Shown: positions 1-7,400, counted from the first letter of the stretch. The stretch: DNA of 34,397 bases from Verrucomicrobia bacterium UBA3761 (GCA_002371135.1 DFGB01000067.1:1-34397), one strand, 5' to 3'. The notes: generated from the sequence alone by a model not told the origin. Program-made: numbers and translations.

Positions 1-25
1 CACAAGATTTTCATCTTATGCCATA
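1..25. repeat. Left copy of a 25-bp direct repeat
   Basis: These 25 bases recur exactly at 4323-4347, where they cover the stop codon and last codons of the ATPase gene. There the repeat continues leftwards as nonamers of the GACAGGATT type (4305-4331), so this copy is probably the tail of the same element cut by the window edge. The two copies bracket the RraA-MFS-SDR-dehydratase operon. The rest of positions 26-75 shows nothing recognisable. Confidence 0.8.
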
Positions 26-75
26 ATACCAAATTTAGGCGTTGCTGTGGTTGCTCTTCGCGCAATCTTCGTGAA

Positions 76-831
76 TCAGAAGTATCCGCCCTTGTCGATG
101 ATTTCGCTGATAGTGTCGCCCTGACGCACCCACGAGAAGATGTCCGTCTCGTTGCGCTCGATCCCCTCGGCGCGGAGAAGCACGTCGTAGGCAATCTCGC
201 GCGGAATGCATATTACGCCGTCGATGTCGCCCATTATTATGTCACCTGGCCTTACCGTCACCTTGCCGATCCTGACCGGCACCTGGTAGTGAGTGATCAT
301 GCAGCGGCCAAGGGAACCGTTCGAGACGCGGTACTTGTAGAATATGGGGAAGTTCTGCTCAAGTATCTGCTTCGTGTCGCGTATGCCGCCCGCAATCACC
401 GCGCCGCGTATGCCCTTTGTGATGGCCGTCGCAGTCATAACACCGCCCCAAAGCGACGCCTCGACATCGTCGGAAGTGTCCCAGACGACGACGCCGTTCG
501 GCTTGAAGTCGTCAAGCATCTGCGCTCGGAAAGTCATCTCGCCCTCAATCATGCAGTTAGGCGCGGACTTCACCGTGAACGCCTCGCCGCAGACGACCAT
601 CTCGTCGCGGAGCGGCATTATCTCGTGCGGAAGGTTCTGGTCAAGAAGCGTCAGTTCCCGCATGACGTCGTTGACGCAGCCGGTGTAGAGCTTCTCGAAC
701 CGCTCGCAGATTTCCTTGACGGGAACCGGAAACTCGTTCGCGGGAATATGCTGACGCTTTGCGATCAGCTTGTCCAGTTTCATAAGGCCAGCTTCCTTGG
801 CCTTCGTGCGCATGTCTGCTAGTGATGGCAT
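76..831 (-). CDS. RraA-like / HMG-aldolase family protein
   Basis: This 251-residue protein belongs to the RraA-like fold that includes class II 4-hydroxy-4-methyl-2-oxoglutarate aldolases and the proteins once called demethylmenaquinone methyltransferases. The hallmark segment is GGIRDT near residues 148-153, which holds the Arg-Asp pair that binds pyruvate and metal in aldolase members. A second family signature, GDIIMGDIDGVICIP, follows near residues 197-211. It is the last gene of a four-gene operon, 57 bp after the MFS gene, and has a good ribosome-binding site (AAGGAA) before its ATG. In this context it may cleave a 2-keto-3-deoxy sugar acid to pyruvate and an aldehyde. That role is inferred; RraA-like proteins also include non-aldolase members. 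The N-terminal 40 residues are longer than in minimal RraA proteins. Confidence 0.85.
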   Translation of the reverse strand: MPSLADMRTKAKEAGLMKLDKLIAKRQHIPANEFPVPVKEICERFEKLYTGCVNDVMRELTLLDQNLPHEIMPLRDEMVVCGEAFTVKSAPNCMIEGEMTFRAQMLDDFKPNGVVVWDTSDDVEASLWGGVMTATAITKGIRGAVIAGGIRDTKQILEQNFPIFYKYRVSNGSLGRCMITHYQVPVRIGKVTVRPGDIIMGDIDGVICIPREIAYDVLLRAEGIERNETDIFSWVRQGDTISEIIDKGGYF

Positions 832-888
832 GTTATTATTTCCTTTCTGAACTTGTTTTTTTGCCTTTGTGTCTCTGAGTCTCTGTGT

Positions 889-2154
889 TTAACATTGTGT
901 CGCACCATTTTGAAATTTCAATTGTCTCGCTACAAAGATGACAACTGCTCCGACAAGGTAGAACGCCGCGAGCGAGGCAAGCGCGGCAGTTGAAGAAAAG
1001 GCGTCTTTGACGAGTCCTAGCACGACAGGCGAGGTCGATCCAAATACGAACGCGCAGGAAAGCATCAGCCCTGCACCGGATGCGTGGTAGCGTTGCGGGA
1101 TGAGATCAAAGAGCGAAGCCATCAGGTTGGAATCGTAAACTCCCCTAAACACACCGAAGAGCGCCATTGCAACGCCGCACAAAAGAAGCGACGGCGCGTA
1201 TGCCATCCAGACGATGAACGGCACGGCAAGGGCGAGTCCCGCGATATTTGTCTCCATCCTGACGGACGGACGCGTCTTTGCAAGCCTGTCAGAAATCCTG
1301 CCGCCGAGCGTCACGCCGACAAACGCGCCGATGTAGTGCCAAAGCACGGCATTCAGTGCAGCGGAGCCCTTGGCGACGCCAAACGACTCGGAGAGGTGGC
1401 TGGGCATCCATGTCTTGAAGCCGACATCGACGTAGATCATCATGCCAAGCCCCCCAGCCAAGAGAAGCGCGGAGGGGTTGCCGACAAAGACCTTGAACGC
1501 TTCCTTAAGGGTTGGTTTGTTTTGGACAGGATTTACAGGATTAACAGGATTGTCCGTCTTTGAGATCCTGTCAATCTTGTCAATCCTGTCAGAACTATTC
1601 CCCCTCAGTCCAAACGCCAGCACGACGGCCCAAAGAATGCCGATGCCACCAAACACCTTGAACGGGACGCGCCAGCCTTCCGCGCCAGATTCCGCAAGCC
1701 ATCCCGACGCCGCGCTAACGCCGATTATACCGGCATAAAGCCCCATCTGCAAAATGGAAAGCGCCGTTGCTCGCGTCTCCTTGTGCAACTCGCCGATGAT
1801 AGAGGTCGCAGAGGGATAATAGAACGACTGCCCGAAACCGTTAAGGATGCCGTAGGAAACGACAAGAAATCCGAGTGACGCGATAAAACCAGAGGCGAAA
1901 ATTCCGAGGCAGAACACGAACACTCCCGACACCACCATCCACTTGCGGTTGAAGAGGTCTGCAGCAACGCCCGCGAACGGCACAGAAAGCCCATAGGCGA
2001 AGGTGAACACCGTCGCCACCGCGCCTATCGCCGCCGCGCTCGCGCCCAGCGAACCCTGAATGGAAGTCAGCGTCGCGCCGAATATTTGCCGCGTTCCCTG
2101 CTGAAGGAAGAACGCCACCCAAAGAAGGGCCAATGCTCGCCATTTGTAGTGCAT
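889..2154 (-). CDS. MFS transporter (sugar-acid type), repeat-bearing loop
   Basis: This 421-residue inner-membrane carrier has about twelve hydrophobic segments and an MFS loop 2-3 signature (AADLFNRKW, about residues 65-73). It is a paralogue of the carrier at 8213-9481: both begin with an HYKW motif and share a GLR-N ... NPSAL pattern around the central loop. It probably imports a sugar acid or monosaccharide for the operon, being 12 bp after the SDR gene. The central cytoplasmic loop carries an odd tripeptide array (DRI, DKI, DRI, then NPV three times) encoded by a nonamer hairpin at 1524-1590. The stop codon TAA is itself the first part of an ACACAGAG-type intergenic repeat. No clear Shine-Dalgarno precedes the ATG, which suggests translational coupling to the SDR gene. 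Confidence 0.88.
   Translation of the reverse strand: MHYKWRALALLWVAFFLQQGTRQIFGATLTSIQGSLGASAAAIGAVATVFTFAYGLSVPFAGVAADLFNRKWMVVSGVFVFCLGIFASGFIASLGFLVVSYGILNGFGQSFYYPSATSIIGELHKETRATALSILQMGLYAGIIGVSAASGWLAESGAEGWRVPFKVFGGIGILWAVVLAFGLRGNSSDRIDKIDRISKTDNPVNPVNPVQNKPTLKEAFKVFVGNPSALLLAGGLGMMIYVDVGFKTWMPSHLSESFGVAKGSAALNAVLWHYIGAFVGVTLGGRISDRLAKTRPSVRMETNIAGLALAVPFIVWMAYAPSLLLCGVAMALFGVFRGVYDSNLMASLFDLIPQRYHASGAGLMLSCAFVFGSTSPVVLGLVKDAFSSTAALASLAAFYLVGAVVIFVARQLKFQNGATQC
1524..1590. repeat. Nonamer hairpin inside the MFS coding sequence
   Basis: The left arm (1524-1551) is three GACAGGATT-like nonamers. The right arm (1564-1590) is three nonamers of the complementary ATCCTGTCA type, with a 12-nt loop between. 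Each unit is three codons long, so the element keeps the reading frame and encodes two tripeptide triplets in the loop between transmembrane segments 6 and 7. The same nonamer family occurs in intergenic DNA at 4305-4331. Confidence 0.85.
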
Positions 2155-2166
2155 AGGGGTTAGGCT

Positions 2167-2871
2167 TTAGCCGGGGAGGGAGAGTCCGCCGTCAACCATG
2201 AGCGTCGAGCCGGTGATGTAGCGTCCGGCATCGGAAGCGAGAAGAAGCGCCGCACCCGCCGCGTCCTCCGGCATCGCATAGTCGTGCATGGGGATGGCCG
2301 CCGTCACCTTTGGGCCATAGACGGGGTCGCCAAGGCACTCCTTGTTGCGGTCGGTATAGAACACGCCCGGGCAAAGGTTGTTGATCGTTATGCCTTCCGC
2401 CGCGACCTGCCGCGCGATGCCGCGGACGAGATTCTCCTGCGCGGACTTTGTCGCGGCATAGACGCACATGTCGGGATGCGGACGGCGCTCATTCACCGAT
2501 CCGACGACGATGAGCCGCCCCCACTTCTGCGCCTTCATCTTCGGATAGCAGCGCTGGAACATGCGCAACGTGGCGAGGAAATTCACCTGAATCTCCTTCT
2601 GCGCCTCGTCCATCGGGAACTCAGTCCACGGAATCTTCGCCTGAATGGAGGCGTTTGCAACGAGGATGTCTGGCATTTCGCCGCGCTCTTCGAGAGCGTC
2701 GAAGAAAGCGTCTATCGCCGCATGGTCTGCGAGGTCGCAGACCTTCGTGTTGTGGCGGATGACCTTCGCGCCGTATTCCTCGAATGCGTCGCCTATCGCC
2801 TTGCCTATTCCGCGCGTGGAACCCGTCACGAGGGCGACCTTGCCCGTCAGGTTGAACTTCTCCTTAATCAT
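2167..2871 (-). CDS. SDR-family oxidoreductase
   Basis: A classical short-chain dehydrogenase/reductase of 234 residues. The start MIKEKFNLTGKVALVTG is chosen because it places the TGSTRGIG nucleotide-binding motif at the usual distance and overlaps the upstream stop codon as TGATG; a longer upstream frame reads through the dehydratase gene and is not credible. Visible motifs are VANAS (the NAG-like motif), the catalytic Ser in VVGSVNERR, and YAATK (Tyr-x-x-x-Lys). The C-terminal GSTLMVDGGL is typical of sugar and sugar-acid dehydrogenases and KDG-type reductases. It is second in the operon, between the dehydratase and the carrier. It probably oxidises or reduces a keto-deoxy sugar acid or sugar with NAD(P); the substrate cannot be read from the sequence. 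Confidence 0.88.
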   Translation of the reverse strand: MIKEKFNLTGKVALVTGSTRGIGKAIGDAFEEYGAKVIRHNTKVCDLADHAAIDAFFDALEERGEMPDILVANASIQAKIPWTEFPMDEAQKEIQVNFLATLRMFQRCYPKMKAQKWGRLIVVGSVNERRPHPDMCVYAATKSAQENLVRGIARQVAAEGITINNLCPGVFYTDRNKECLGDPVYGPKVTAAIPMHDYAMPEDAAGAALLLASDAGRYITGSTLMVDGGLSLPG

Positions 2872-4193
2872 CACGACCACCTCCGGTCGTTCGACCATTC
2901 CCTGTCCCATTCCTTTGTGGGGTTCCACGGCGGCGGGAAGTCTGCGCACGCCTGCTTCTTGATCAGCTTTTCGTTGAGTTCGTCGATGCCGAGGCCGGGC
3001 TTGTCGGGAACCTTGATAAAGCCGCCCTTGTAGGAAAGCGCGGGCTTCACGAGGTCGCCCCACCACGGCACGTCAACGCTGTGAAGTTCAAGCGCCATGA
3101 AGTTGCGCGTCGCCGCTGCGGTATGCACCGCTGCGAGGCAGGCAATCGGCGACTCGGCCATGTGGATGTTCATCTGGACTCCGTAGTCCTCCGCCATGTC
3201 GCCGACTTTCTTTGTTTCCATGACGCCGCCGCAGGTGAGGAGGTCGGGATGGACGACCGCAAGGGCATGCGATTCGAGAAGAGGCCTGAAATCCTCCTTC
3301 AAGTATATGTCCTCGCCGGTGCCAAGCGGCGTCGTCGTCGCGGCGTGGAGCTGCTTCCACTGTTCCGTATTGCGCCACGGGAGAACGTCTTCCGCCCACG
3401 AGAGGTGGTACTTTTCAAGGCGCCGGAGAAGCTGCACACAGTCTTCGTAGGGGATGTGGCCGAGGTGGTCTATAGCTATCGGCACCTCCCAGCCAATCAC
3501 GTTGCGGACGTCGGCCATGTATTTCTCCAGGTAGTCGAGACCCTTCTCGGTGATGTGGATGCCCGTGTGGCCGTGCGCCGTCGTGAAAAGCTCGAACGCC
3601 TCGCCGCGCATGGAGCGCGGATCGATGGAGCCGTGCGGCGTCTGCACTACGTGCTTCATCTTGCGCATGTAGTCGAGATAGCCGAGCGGCGCTATGAGGG
3701 CGTCCTTGACGTTCGTGAGCAACTCTATGCCAAGATCCATCTTGAGGAAGGTGAATCCCATCTTCATGCGCTCTTTTAGCGCCGCGCCCATGTCGCGTCC
3801 ACCGCCCTCGGAGTCGGTGTCGCAGTAGCAGCGTATCTCGTCACGCCACTTGCCGCCGAGGAGCTGCCATACGGGAAGTCCCCACGCCTTGCCGCAGAGG
3901 TCCCAGCATGCAAGCTCGACAGCGCAGACGCCGCCAGCTTGCCGCGAATCGCCGCCGAACTGCTTGATGCGGCGGAATATCTTCTCAACGTTGCAAGGGT
4001 TCTCGCCGAGGATGCGGCTCTTTAGCATCGCCGCGTAGGTGCGCGAACTTGCGTCGCGCACCTCGCCATAGCCGACAAGCCCCTGGTTGGTGTAGAGCTT
4101 CATCAGCGTGCAGCGCTTTGGCGCCCCGTCGATGTCGGCGAAGCGCATGTCGGTTATCTTGAGGGTCGATGGATTTATCCTGTTGATGTTCAT
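2871..4193 (-). CDS. Enolase-superfamily sugar-acid dehydratase (mandelate racemase subgroup)
   Basis: A 440-residue enolase-superfamily enzyme. The start at 4193 (MNINRINPST) fits the family N-terminus and lies exactly 7 nt after a TGCTATAAT box, so the message is probably leaderless. Likely metal ligands are D242 (AIDHLG), E268 (SWAEDV) and E294 (GTGEDIY). K151/D153 in FLKMD sit on the second barrel strand, and H344 in NIHMAESP is the likely acid/base. The N-terminal capping domain has the usual GYGEVRD segment. Family members dehydrate aldonic or aldaric acids to 2-keto-3-deoxy acids. It opens the operon, overlapping the SDR start by one base. Length is slightly above the usual 380-420 residues because of a tail after residue 410. 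Substrate unknown. Confidence 0.87.
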   Translation of the reverse strand: MNINRINPSTLKITDMRFADIDGAPKRCTLMKLYTNQGLVGYGEVRDASSRTYAAMLKSRILGENPCNVEKIFRRIKQFGGDSRQAGGVCAVELACWDLCGKAWGLPVWQLLGGKWRDEIRCYCDTDSEGGGRDMGAALKERMKMGFTFLKMDLGIELLTNVKDALIAPLGYLDYMRKMKHVVQTPHGSIDPRSMRGEAFELFTTAHGHTGIHITEKGLDYLEKYMADVRNVIGWEVPIAIDHLGHIPYEDCVQLLRRLEKYHLSWAEDVLPWRNTEQWKQLHAATTTPLGTGEDIYLKEDFRPLLESHALAVVHPDLLTCGGVMETKKVGDMAEDYGVQMNIHMAESPIACLAAVHTAAATRNFMALELHSVDVPWWGDLVKPALSYKGGFIKVPDKPGLGIDELNEKLIKKQACADFPPPWNPTKEWDREWSNDRRWS

Positions 4194-4200
4194 GCGCAGG

Positions 4201-4209
4201 ATTATAGCA
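4201..4209 (-). promoter_or_regulatory. Extended -10 promoter of the dehydratase operon
   Basis: On the minus strand this reads TGCTATAAT. The -10 hexamer is followed by only 7 nt (CCTGCGC) before the ATG at 4193, which puts the expected transcription start at the start codon. No convincing -35 box lies 16-18 bp upstream. Confidence 0.75.
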
Positions 4210-4254
4210 TATCGCGCCGAATGATGCGGCTCCATTCACGAAGAAAAAAACATT

Positions 4255-4269
4255 CCATTTGCGAAATGG
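4255..4269. promoter_or_regulatory. Palindrome upstream of the dehydratase operon, possible operator
   Basis: CCATTTGCGAAATGG is a perfect inverted repeat (6-bp arms, 3-bp centre) about 50 bp upstream of the -10 box. Its core TTTGCGAA recurs, in reverse complement, at 7318-7325 in the regulator/SDR intergenic region. A role as operator for the XylR-like regulator is inferred. Confidence 0.4.
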
Positions 4270-4304
4270 CCGCATCAGGCCATACCTCACGCAGAATCGT
4301 TTTT

Positions 4305-4347
4305 GACAGGATTTACAAGATTCACAAGATTTTCATCTTATGCCATA
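4305..4347. repeat. Nonamer repeat element overlapping the ATPase stop codon
   Basis: Three nonamers of the GACAGGATT family (4305-4313, 4314-4322, 4323-4331) run directly into the 25-bp sequence also found at positions 1-25. The element covers the TGA stop (4333-4335) and the last four codons (YGIR) of the ATPase gene. Confidence 0.75.
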
Positions 4348-5682
4348 CAGTGGAATGTTGATCAACATCCTTTCCGGGTTGCCGGGAGACTCGATCTTCT
4401 GCTCCTTGTACGGGCGCATTGAAAGGCGATAGGAAACAGGAGGCCTGAATCTTTCCATGTATGACTTAAGGCTTTTGGCCCGGACATTCTCCTCCGCCTT
4501 CACCTCCACCGGCGCGACATCCATACCCCTTTGCACGACAAAATCCACCTCCGTCCGTGAATCGTCCGTGCTCCAGTAGCAGGGCTCTATCTCGTATTCG
4601 GCCAGCATCTGCTGAAGGACGTATTGCTCGGTCAGCGCCCCCTTGAACTCGGTAAACACCCTGGAACCGTCCAGCACAATGCGGCTGTCAAGTCCCGACA
4701 TCGATGACAGCAATCCGACATCAAGCACATACGCCTTGAAAGATTCGCCGACATACGACTTGAGCGGCAGCCTCGGTACGGACACCCGTCTGCACAAATA
4801 TATCAGGCCTGCGCCGGACAGCCATGAAATCGGCGAACGATAAGATGACGCCCGCTCGCCTTTCCTGATGCCGGAATACATGAACTTCCTGTTTTCCCTG
4901 GCAAGCTGCGACGGTATGGCGTCCCAGAACATACCGATGCGCGGCACATCGTTTTTCGGGGCATGCTTGGCGAAGTCGTTTCGATAGCCCGCCAGCAAAG
5001 CCCTGTGGACCTCGATGACGTCAATGAAATTGCGCGTCTCGGCGTATGCGGCAACCGCCTCGGGCATGCCTCCTACGATGTAATAGTGCTTGAGAAGGTC
5101 GATCAGTCTCTCGCGAAACGTTTCGACCGTCTCCCAGTTGCGGCCGCATATCTCGCCGGCAAGGGCGGATTCGCCAAGAGCGGACAGGAACTCCACGAAC
5201 GAGAGCGGATGAACCCCTATCATATCAACCTTGCCGACAGGGAACCCTGTCGTCTGGGTTTCGCCATCCGTATCCGCCTTGTCCTCTTTGTCATCCCTGT
5301 ATTCCAAACCGAGAAGCGAACCTGCCGCAATGATATGCAGTTCCGGCCTGTCCTCGCAGAAATACTTCAGCGATGTCAGCGCGTTCTTGCATGCCTGGAT
5401 TTCATCGAACAGCAGCACCGTGTCAGCCGGGTCGATTCGCGTTCTGAAGGCAATCTCCAGTTCGCGGATGATCCTGCCCACGTCAAAGTCACGCTCAAAT
5501 ATCCGCCTCAGCTGCCTGTCCTTGTCAAAACGGACGTAAACCTGGTTTGCATAGTGTGAAGACGCGAACTCGCGCATGAGCCAGGTCTTGCCGACCTGTC
5601 GCGCGCCTTCAAGAATCAATGGCTTGCGTCTTTGCGACTTGCGCCATTTCTCAAGCCTCTCAATGTACGAGAATCTTTCCAT
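4333..5682 (-). CDS. AAA-family ATPase with DUF4143 C-terminal domain
   Basis: A 449-residue P-loop ATPase of the AAA_14/DUF4143 type. Walker A is GARQVGKT (residues 26-33), Walker B is LLFDE (90-94), and IAAGSLLG follows as the sensor region. The C-terminal DUF4143 domain carries a restriction-nuclease-like pattern: E in TEQYVLQ, then EVDFVVQ and PVEVKA. The start at 5682 (MERFSYIE) is preferred over an ATG 17 codons upstream because GAAGGGG precedes it at normal spacing. The family is widespread, strain-variable and often found in islands; its cellular function is not established. The gene stands alone between the two sugar-acid operons, next to toxin remnants and repeats, and its base composition looks less GC-rich than its neighbours, which suggests acquisition. 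Three 33-bp repeats lie upstream. Confidence 0.9.
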   Translation of the reverse strand: MERFSYIERLEKWRKSQRRKPLILEGARQVGKTWLMREFASSHYANQVYVRFDKDRQLRRIFERDFDVGRIIRELEIAFRTRIDPADTVLLFDEIQACKNALTSLKYFCEDRPELHIIAAGSLLGLEYRDDKEDKADTDGETQTTGFPVGKVDMIGVHPLSFVEFLSALGESALAGEICGRNWETVETFRERLIDLLKHYYIVGGMPEAVAAYAETRNFIDVIEVHRALLAGYRNDFAKHAPKNDVPRIGMFWDAIPSQLARENRKFMYSGIRKGERASSYRSPISWLSGAGLIYLCRRVSVPRLPLKSYVGESFKAYVLDVGLLSSMSGLDSRIVLDGSRVFTEFKGALTEQYVLQQMLAEYEIEPCYWSTDDSRTEVDFVVQRGMDVAPVEVKAEENVRAKSLKSYMERFRPPVSYRLSMRPYKEQKIESPGNPERMLINIPLYGIR

Positions 5683-5751
5683 TTCAAGCCCCTTCACAGC
5701 ATTTTGCTGATGTATTCTACCAAAACTTCGCAACTTCCGTCAAGGACGATT

Positions 5752-5834
5752 ACATTTTTCTGCACGATAAATAGAGGTTGCATTACACTTTTTAGCACGA
5801 TCAATGCCGCCAAATTGACACTTTTCTGCACGAT
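5752..5834. promoter_or_regulatory. Three 33-bp-spaced operator-like repeats
   Basis: A 17-nt core of the form ACAyTTTTyWGCACGAT occurs at 5752-5768, 5785-5801 and 5818-5834. The period is exactly 33 bp, about three helical turns, and the 16-bp spacers are unrelated. The array lies 70-152 bp upstream of the ATPase start, on the side expected for its promoter. Regular phasing on one DNA face suggests cooperative protein binding, perhaps autoregulation. No TGnTATAAT box is visible for this gene, unlike the other units in the window. Confidence 0.55.
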
Positions 5835-5849
5835 CACGAACGCTTCGCC

Positions 5850-5937
5850 TCACCCTGTTCTTGCCTCGCCTGCACGGATATGTTCAACCAGCTTCGCAAT
5901 CTCCTTCGCGTCGCGGGTGGTGGTGTAGGAAACGACG
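5850..5937 (-). other. Unassigned short coding-like fragment
   Basis: The minus strand reads as a 28-residue stretch, VVSYTTTRDAKEIAKLVEHI followed by RAGEARTG and a stop, with no start codon. It weakly recalls the first strand and helix of CutA-type proteins or an antitoxin segment. It is too short to assign and is probably debris of the same island as the PIN remnant. The rest of 5683-6144 holds the 33-bp repeats and the PIN remnant only. Confidence 0.25.
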
Positions 5938-6144
5938 CTACGCAATCACCTGGATTTCATAATCTCGGAAACGGCGGTCTGTCGTGACAACGGGCAGATT
6001 GCCAAGAATCGCAGTTGCGATTATGAAGCGATCCGCTGGGTCACGATGCACTTCCGGCAATATTGCAGGCCTCCCAGTTGCAGGACGAATCGGCGAACAG
6101 ATCGCATTTCACGTTGATCTTGCCGGCAAGCCCTGAGATCGGTT
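5938..6144 (-). pseudogene. Remnant of a PIN-domain (VapC-like) toxin gene
   Basis: The minus strand encodes a PIN C-terminal half: AILPEVHRDPADRFIIATAI followed by LGNLPVVTTDRRFRDYEIQVIA and a TAG stop at 5938-5940. HRDPADRFIIATA is the typical third acidic motif region of VapC ribonucleases, and VVTTDRRF the last strand. Upstream residues of the same domain (PISGLAGKINV ... NWEA) are visible only in another frame, joined by a one-base shift near 6063. The N-terminal half with the first catalytic Asp is missing: the sequence meets the regulator stop codon at 6145. No antitoxin partner is intact. It is best read as a toxin gene destroyed by insertion or deletion at this junction. Confidence 0.6.
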
Positions 6145-7299
6145 CTACAGTTTCGCGGCTTCGCGCCAGCCGGACATCGTCTGGCCGGTCTGCGCCTTGA
6201 AGAACTTGCGGAGCGAATTCGGATTCTCGAAGCCGCAGAAGTCGGAGATCGCCTTGAGCGGCATCGTCCCCTCGCGCAGGAGGTCCTTCGCGCGCGCCAG
6301 CTGGATCGCGTGCATCTCTTCGAGAACCGAATGGCCGGTGGCCTTCCGGAAGCGCATCTCGGCCTGACGCCGCGAACACGGAAAACGCTCCAGCACGCGC
6401 GCCGCCGTGAGCCCCGCGCACGCCTCCCGCCGGATGAGATCGAGCGCGTCCGCGACAGCCGGATCGTGCGCGCGCAGCCGGCGCGTCGATGCGCGCGGCA
6501 CCACGGCGAGCGGCCCGAACGTCCGGCGGCGCGCGCCGCGGAACTGCTCGCGGTCCCTGAGCCGCGCGGCGAGCAGAAGCGCGGCCAGTTCGCCGCCGCG
6601 CCGGAAGTCCGGCTTGATCGAGCTGAGCGTCGGCCGGGTGTGCTCGCAGATGTCGCGCGCGTCATCCACCCCGATGACGGCCAGCTCGTCCGGCACCTTG
6701 ACCTGCGCGAAGACCGCCGCCGACAGAACCTCCGCCGCAACGCCGTCGTTGGCCGCAAAGAGCGCGCACGGCCGGGGCAGCGCCGCGACGAATGCACGCA
6801 GTTCGCGCGTGTAGCGGGTGGGGTCCGCAGGCGACGGCCGCCCGGTGAACACGCGGCAGCCGCGTCCGTTCAGCGACAGCGCCGAGACAAAGCCGCGCTC
6901 GCGCGCCGCACTCCAGAACCGCGGCTCCGGATACGGCACGAAGGCGAAGGCCGTCGCGTCGGTGCGCAGGAGCTCACGCGCGGCCATCTGCGCGGTCGCC
7001 GCGGAATCGTGCGTGACGCAGAAGGCGTTCCGGGGCAGACATGACGGATCGTGGTCGAAGAACACGACCGGCAGACCGCCGAAGACGGCCGGCGCGACCG
7101 TCGCCGCCGTGCCGCCGCATTCGACAATCGCACCGACCGGGTGCCAGAATTCGACCAGCGCCGCGATCCGCTTCGCCGACGGCAGACCGGGAACGGTCTG
7201 CACCAGCCAGCCGCATTTCGCGGCGACATCCTGGACGCCGCCGAGCTTTTCCGCCGCATTTGTCTTGGACTGTGACTGAAAGTAGAGAATCGTCTCCAT
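6145..7299 (-). CDS. XylR-like transcriptional regulator (sugar-binding domain + AraC HTH)
   Basis: A 384-residue regulator. Residues 1-265 are a LacI/ribose-binding-protein-like sensor domain (VGAIVECGG, PVVFFDHDP, CALFAANDGVAAEVLS, ELAVIGVDDARDICEHTRPTLSSI). Residues 275-384 form an AraC-type double helix-turn-helix (CSRRQAEMRFRKATGHS ... ISDFCGFENPNSLRKFFKAQ). This is the architecture of E. coli XylR, which binds a free sugar and activates catabolic genes. It is divergent from the SDR-MFS-dehydratase-lactonase operon and probably controls it. The start METILYF is chosen because the -10 box TGATATACT is 7 nt upstream, as in the leaderless dehydratase gene; an in-frame ATG two codons earlier would lie one base from the -10. 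It is a distant paralogue of the regulator at 22652-23809. Confidence 0.88.
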   Translation of the reverse strand: METILYFQSQSKTNAAEKLGGVQDVAAKCGWLVQTVPGLPSAKRIAALVEFWHPVGAIVECGGTAATVAPAVFGGLPVVFFDHDPSCLPRNAFCVTHDSAATAQMAARELLRTDATAFAFVPYPEPRFWSAARERGFVSALSLNGRGCRVFTGRPSPADPTRYTRELRAFVAALPRPCALFAANDGVAAEVLSAAVFAQVKVPDELAVIGVDDARDICEHTRPTLSSIKPDFRRGGELAALLLAARLRDREQFRGARRRTFGPLAVVPRASTRRLRAHDPAVADALDLIRREACAGLTAARVLERFPCSRRQAEMRFRKATGHSVLEEMHAIQLARAKDLLREGTMPLKAISDFCGFENPNSLRKFFKAQTGQTMSGWREAAKL

Positions 7300-7306
7300 G
7301 CGCATC

Positions 7307-7315
7307 AGTATATCA
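7307..7315 (-). promoter_or_regulatory. Extended -10 promoter of the first XylR-like regulator
   Basis: The minus strand reads TGATATACT, one base from the TGnTATAAT consensus. GATGCGC then leads straight into the ATG at 7299. The 7-nt spacing and the TGCGCATG context match the dehydratase promoter at 4201-4209, implying a leaderless transcript. Confidence 0.65.
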
Positions 7316-7317
7316 TA

Positions 7318-7351
7318 TTCGCAAACAGGATGCAATATCAATCGCAAACGG
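7318..7351. promoter_or_regulatory. Direct repeats between divergent genes, candidate regulator-binding site
   Basis: TCGCAAAC occurs at 7319-7326 and again at 7342-7349, 23 bp apart in the same orientation, between the two divergent promoters. Paired direct half-sites about two helical turns apart are usual for AraC/XylR-type dimers. The assignment to the adjacent regulator is inferred. Confidence 0.4.
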
Positions 7352-7373
7352 AATTACAATCAGCCGTGCCATC

Positions 7374-7382
7374 TGCTATAAT
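7374..7382 (+). promoter_or_regulatory. Extended -10 promoter of the SDR-MFS-dehydratase-lactonase operon
   Basis: TGCTATAAT, with a weak -35-like TTACAA at 7354-7359 (17-bp spacer). The expected leader of about 46 nt holds the nonamer array that carries the ribosome-binding site. Confidence 0.75.
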
Positions 7383-7400
7383 ATGCAGTGTTCCACTTAT

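Noticed and set aside
2872..3066. Upstream extension of the SDR gene to a start at 3066
   Set aside because: The extension is the dehydratase gene read in another frame; the ATG at 2871 matches the family start and forms a TGATG coupling.
5752..5834. CRISPR array
   Set aside because: Only three copies with a 17-nt core and 16-nt spacers, degenerate cores and no cas genes; operator-like spacing fits better.
5632..5928. Plus-strand frame with 11-residue repeats (ITFFCTIN, ITLFSTIN, LTLFCTIT)
   Set aside because: The repeats are a by-product of the 33-bp DNA repeats. The frame overlaps the ATPase start and the island debris and has no ribosome-binding site.
5850..5937. CutA or Phd-type antitoxin gene
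   Set aside because: Only 28 codons, no start codon, and the resemblance is too weak to name.
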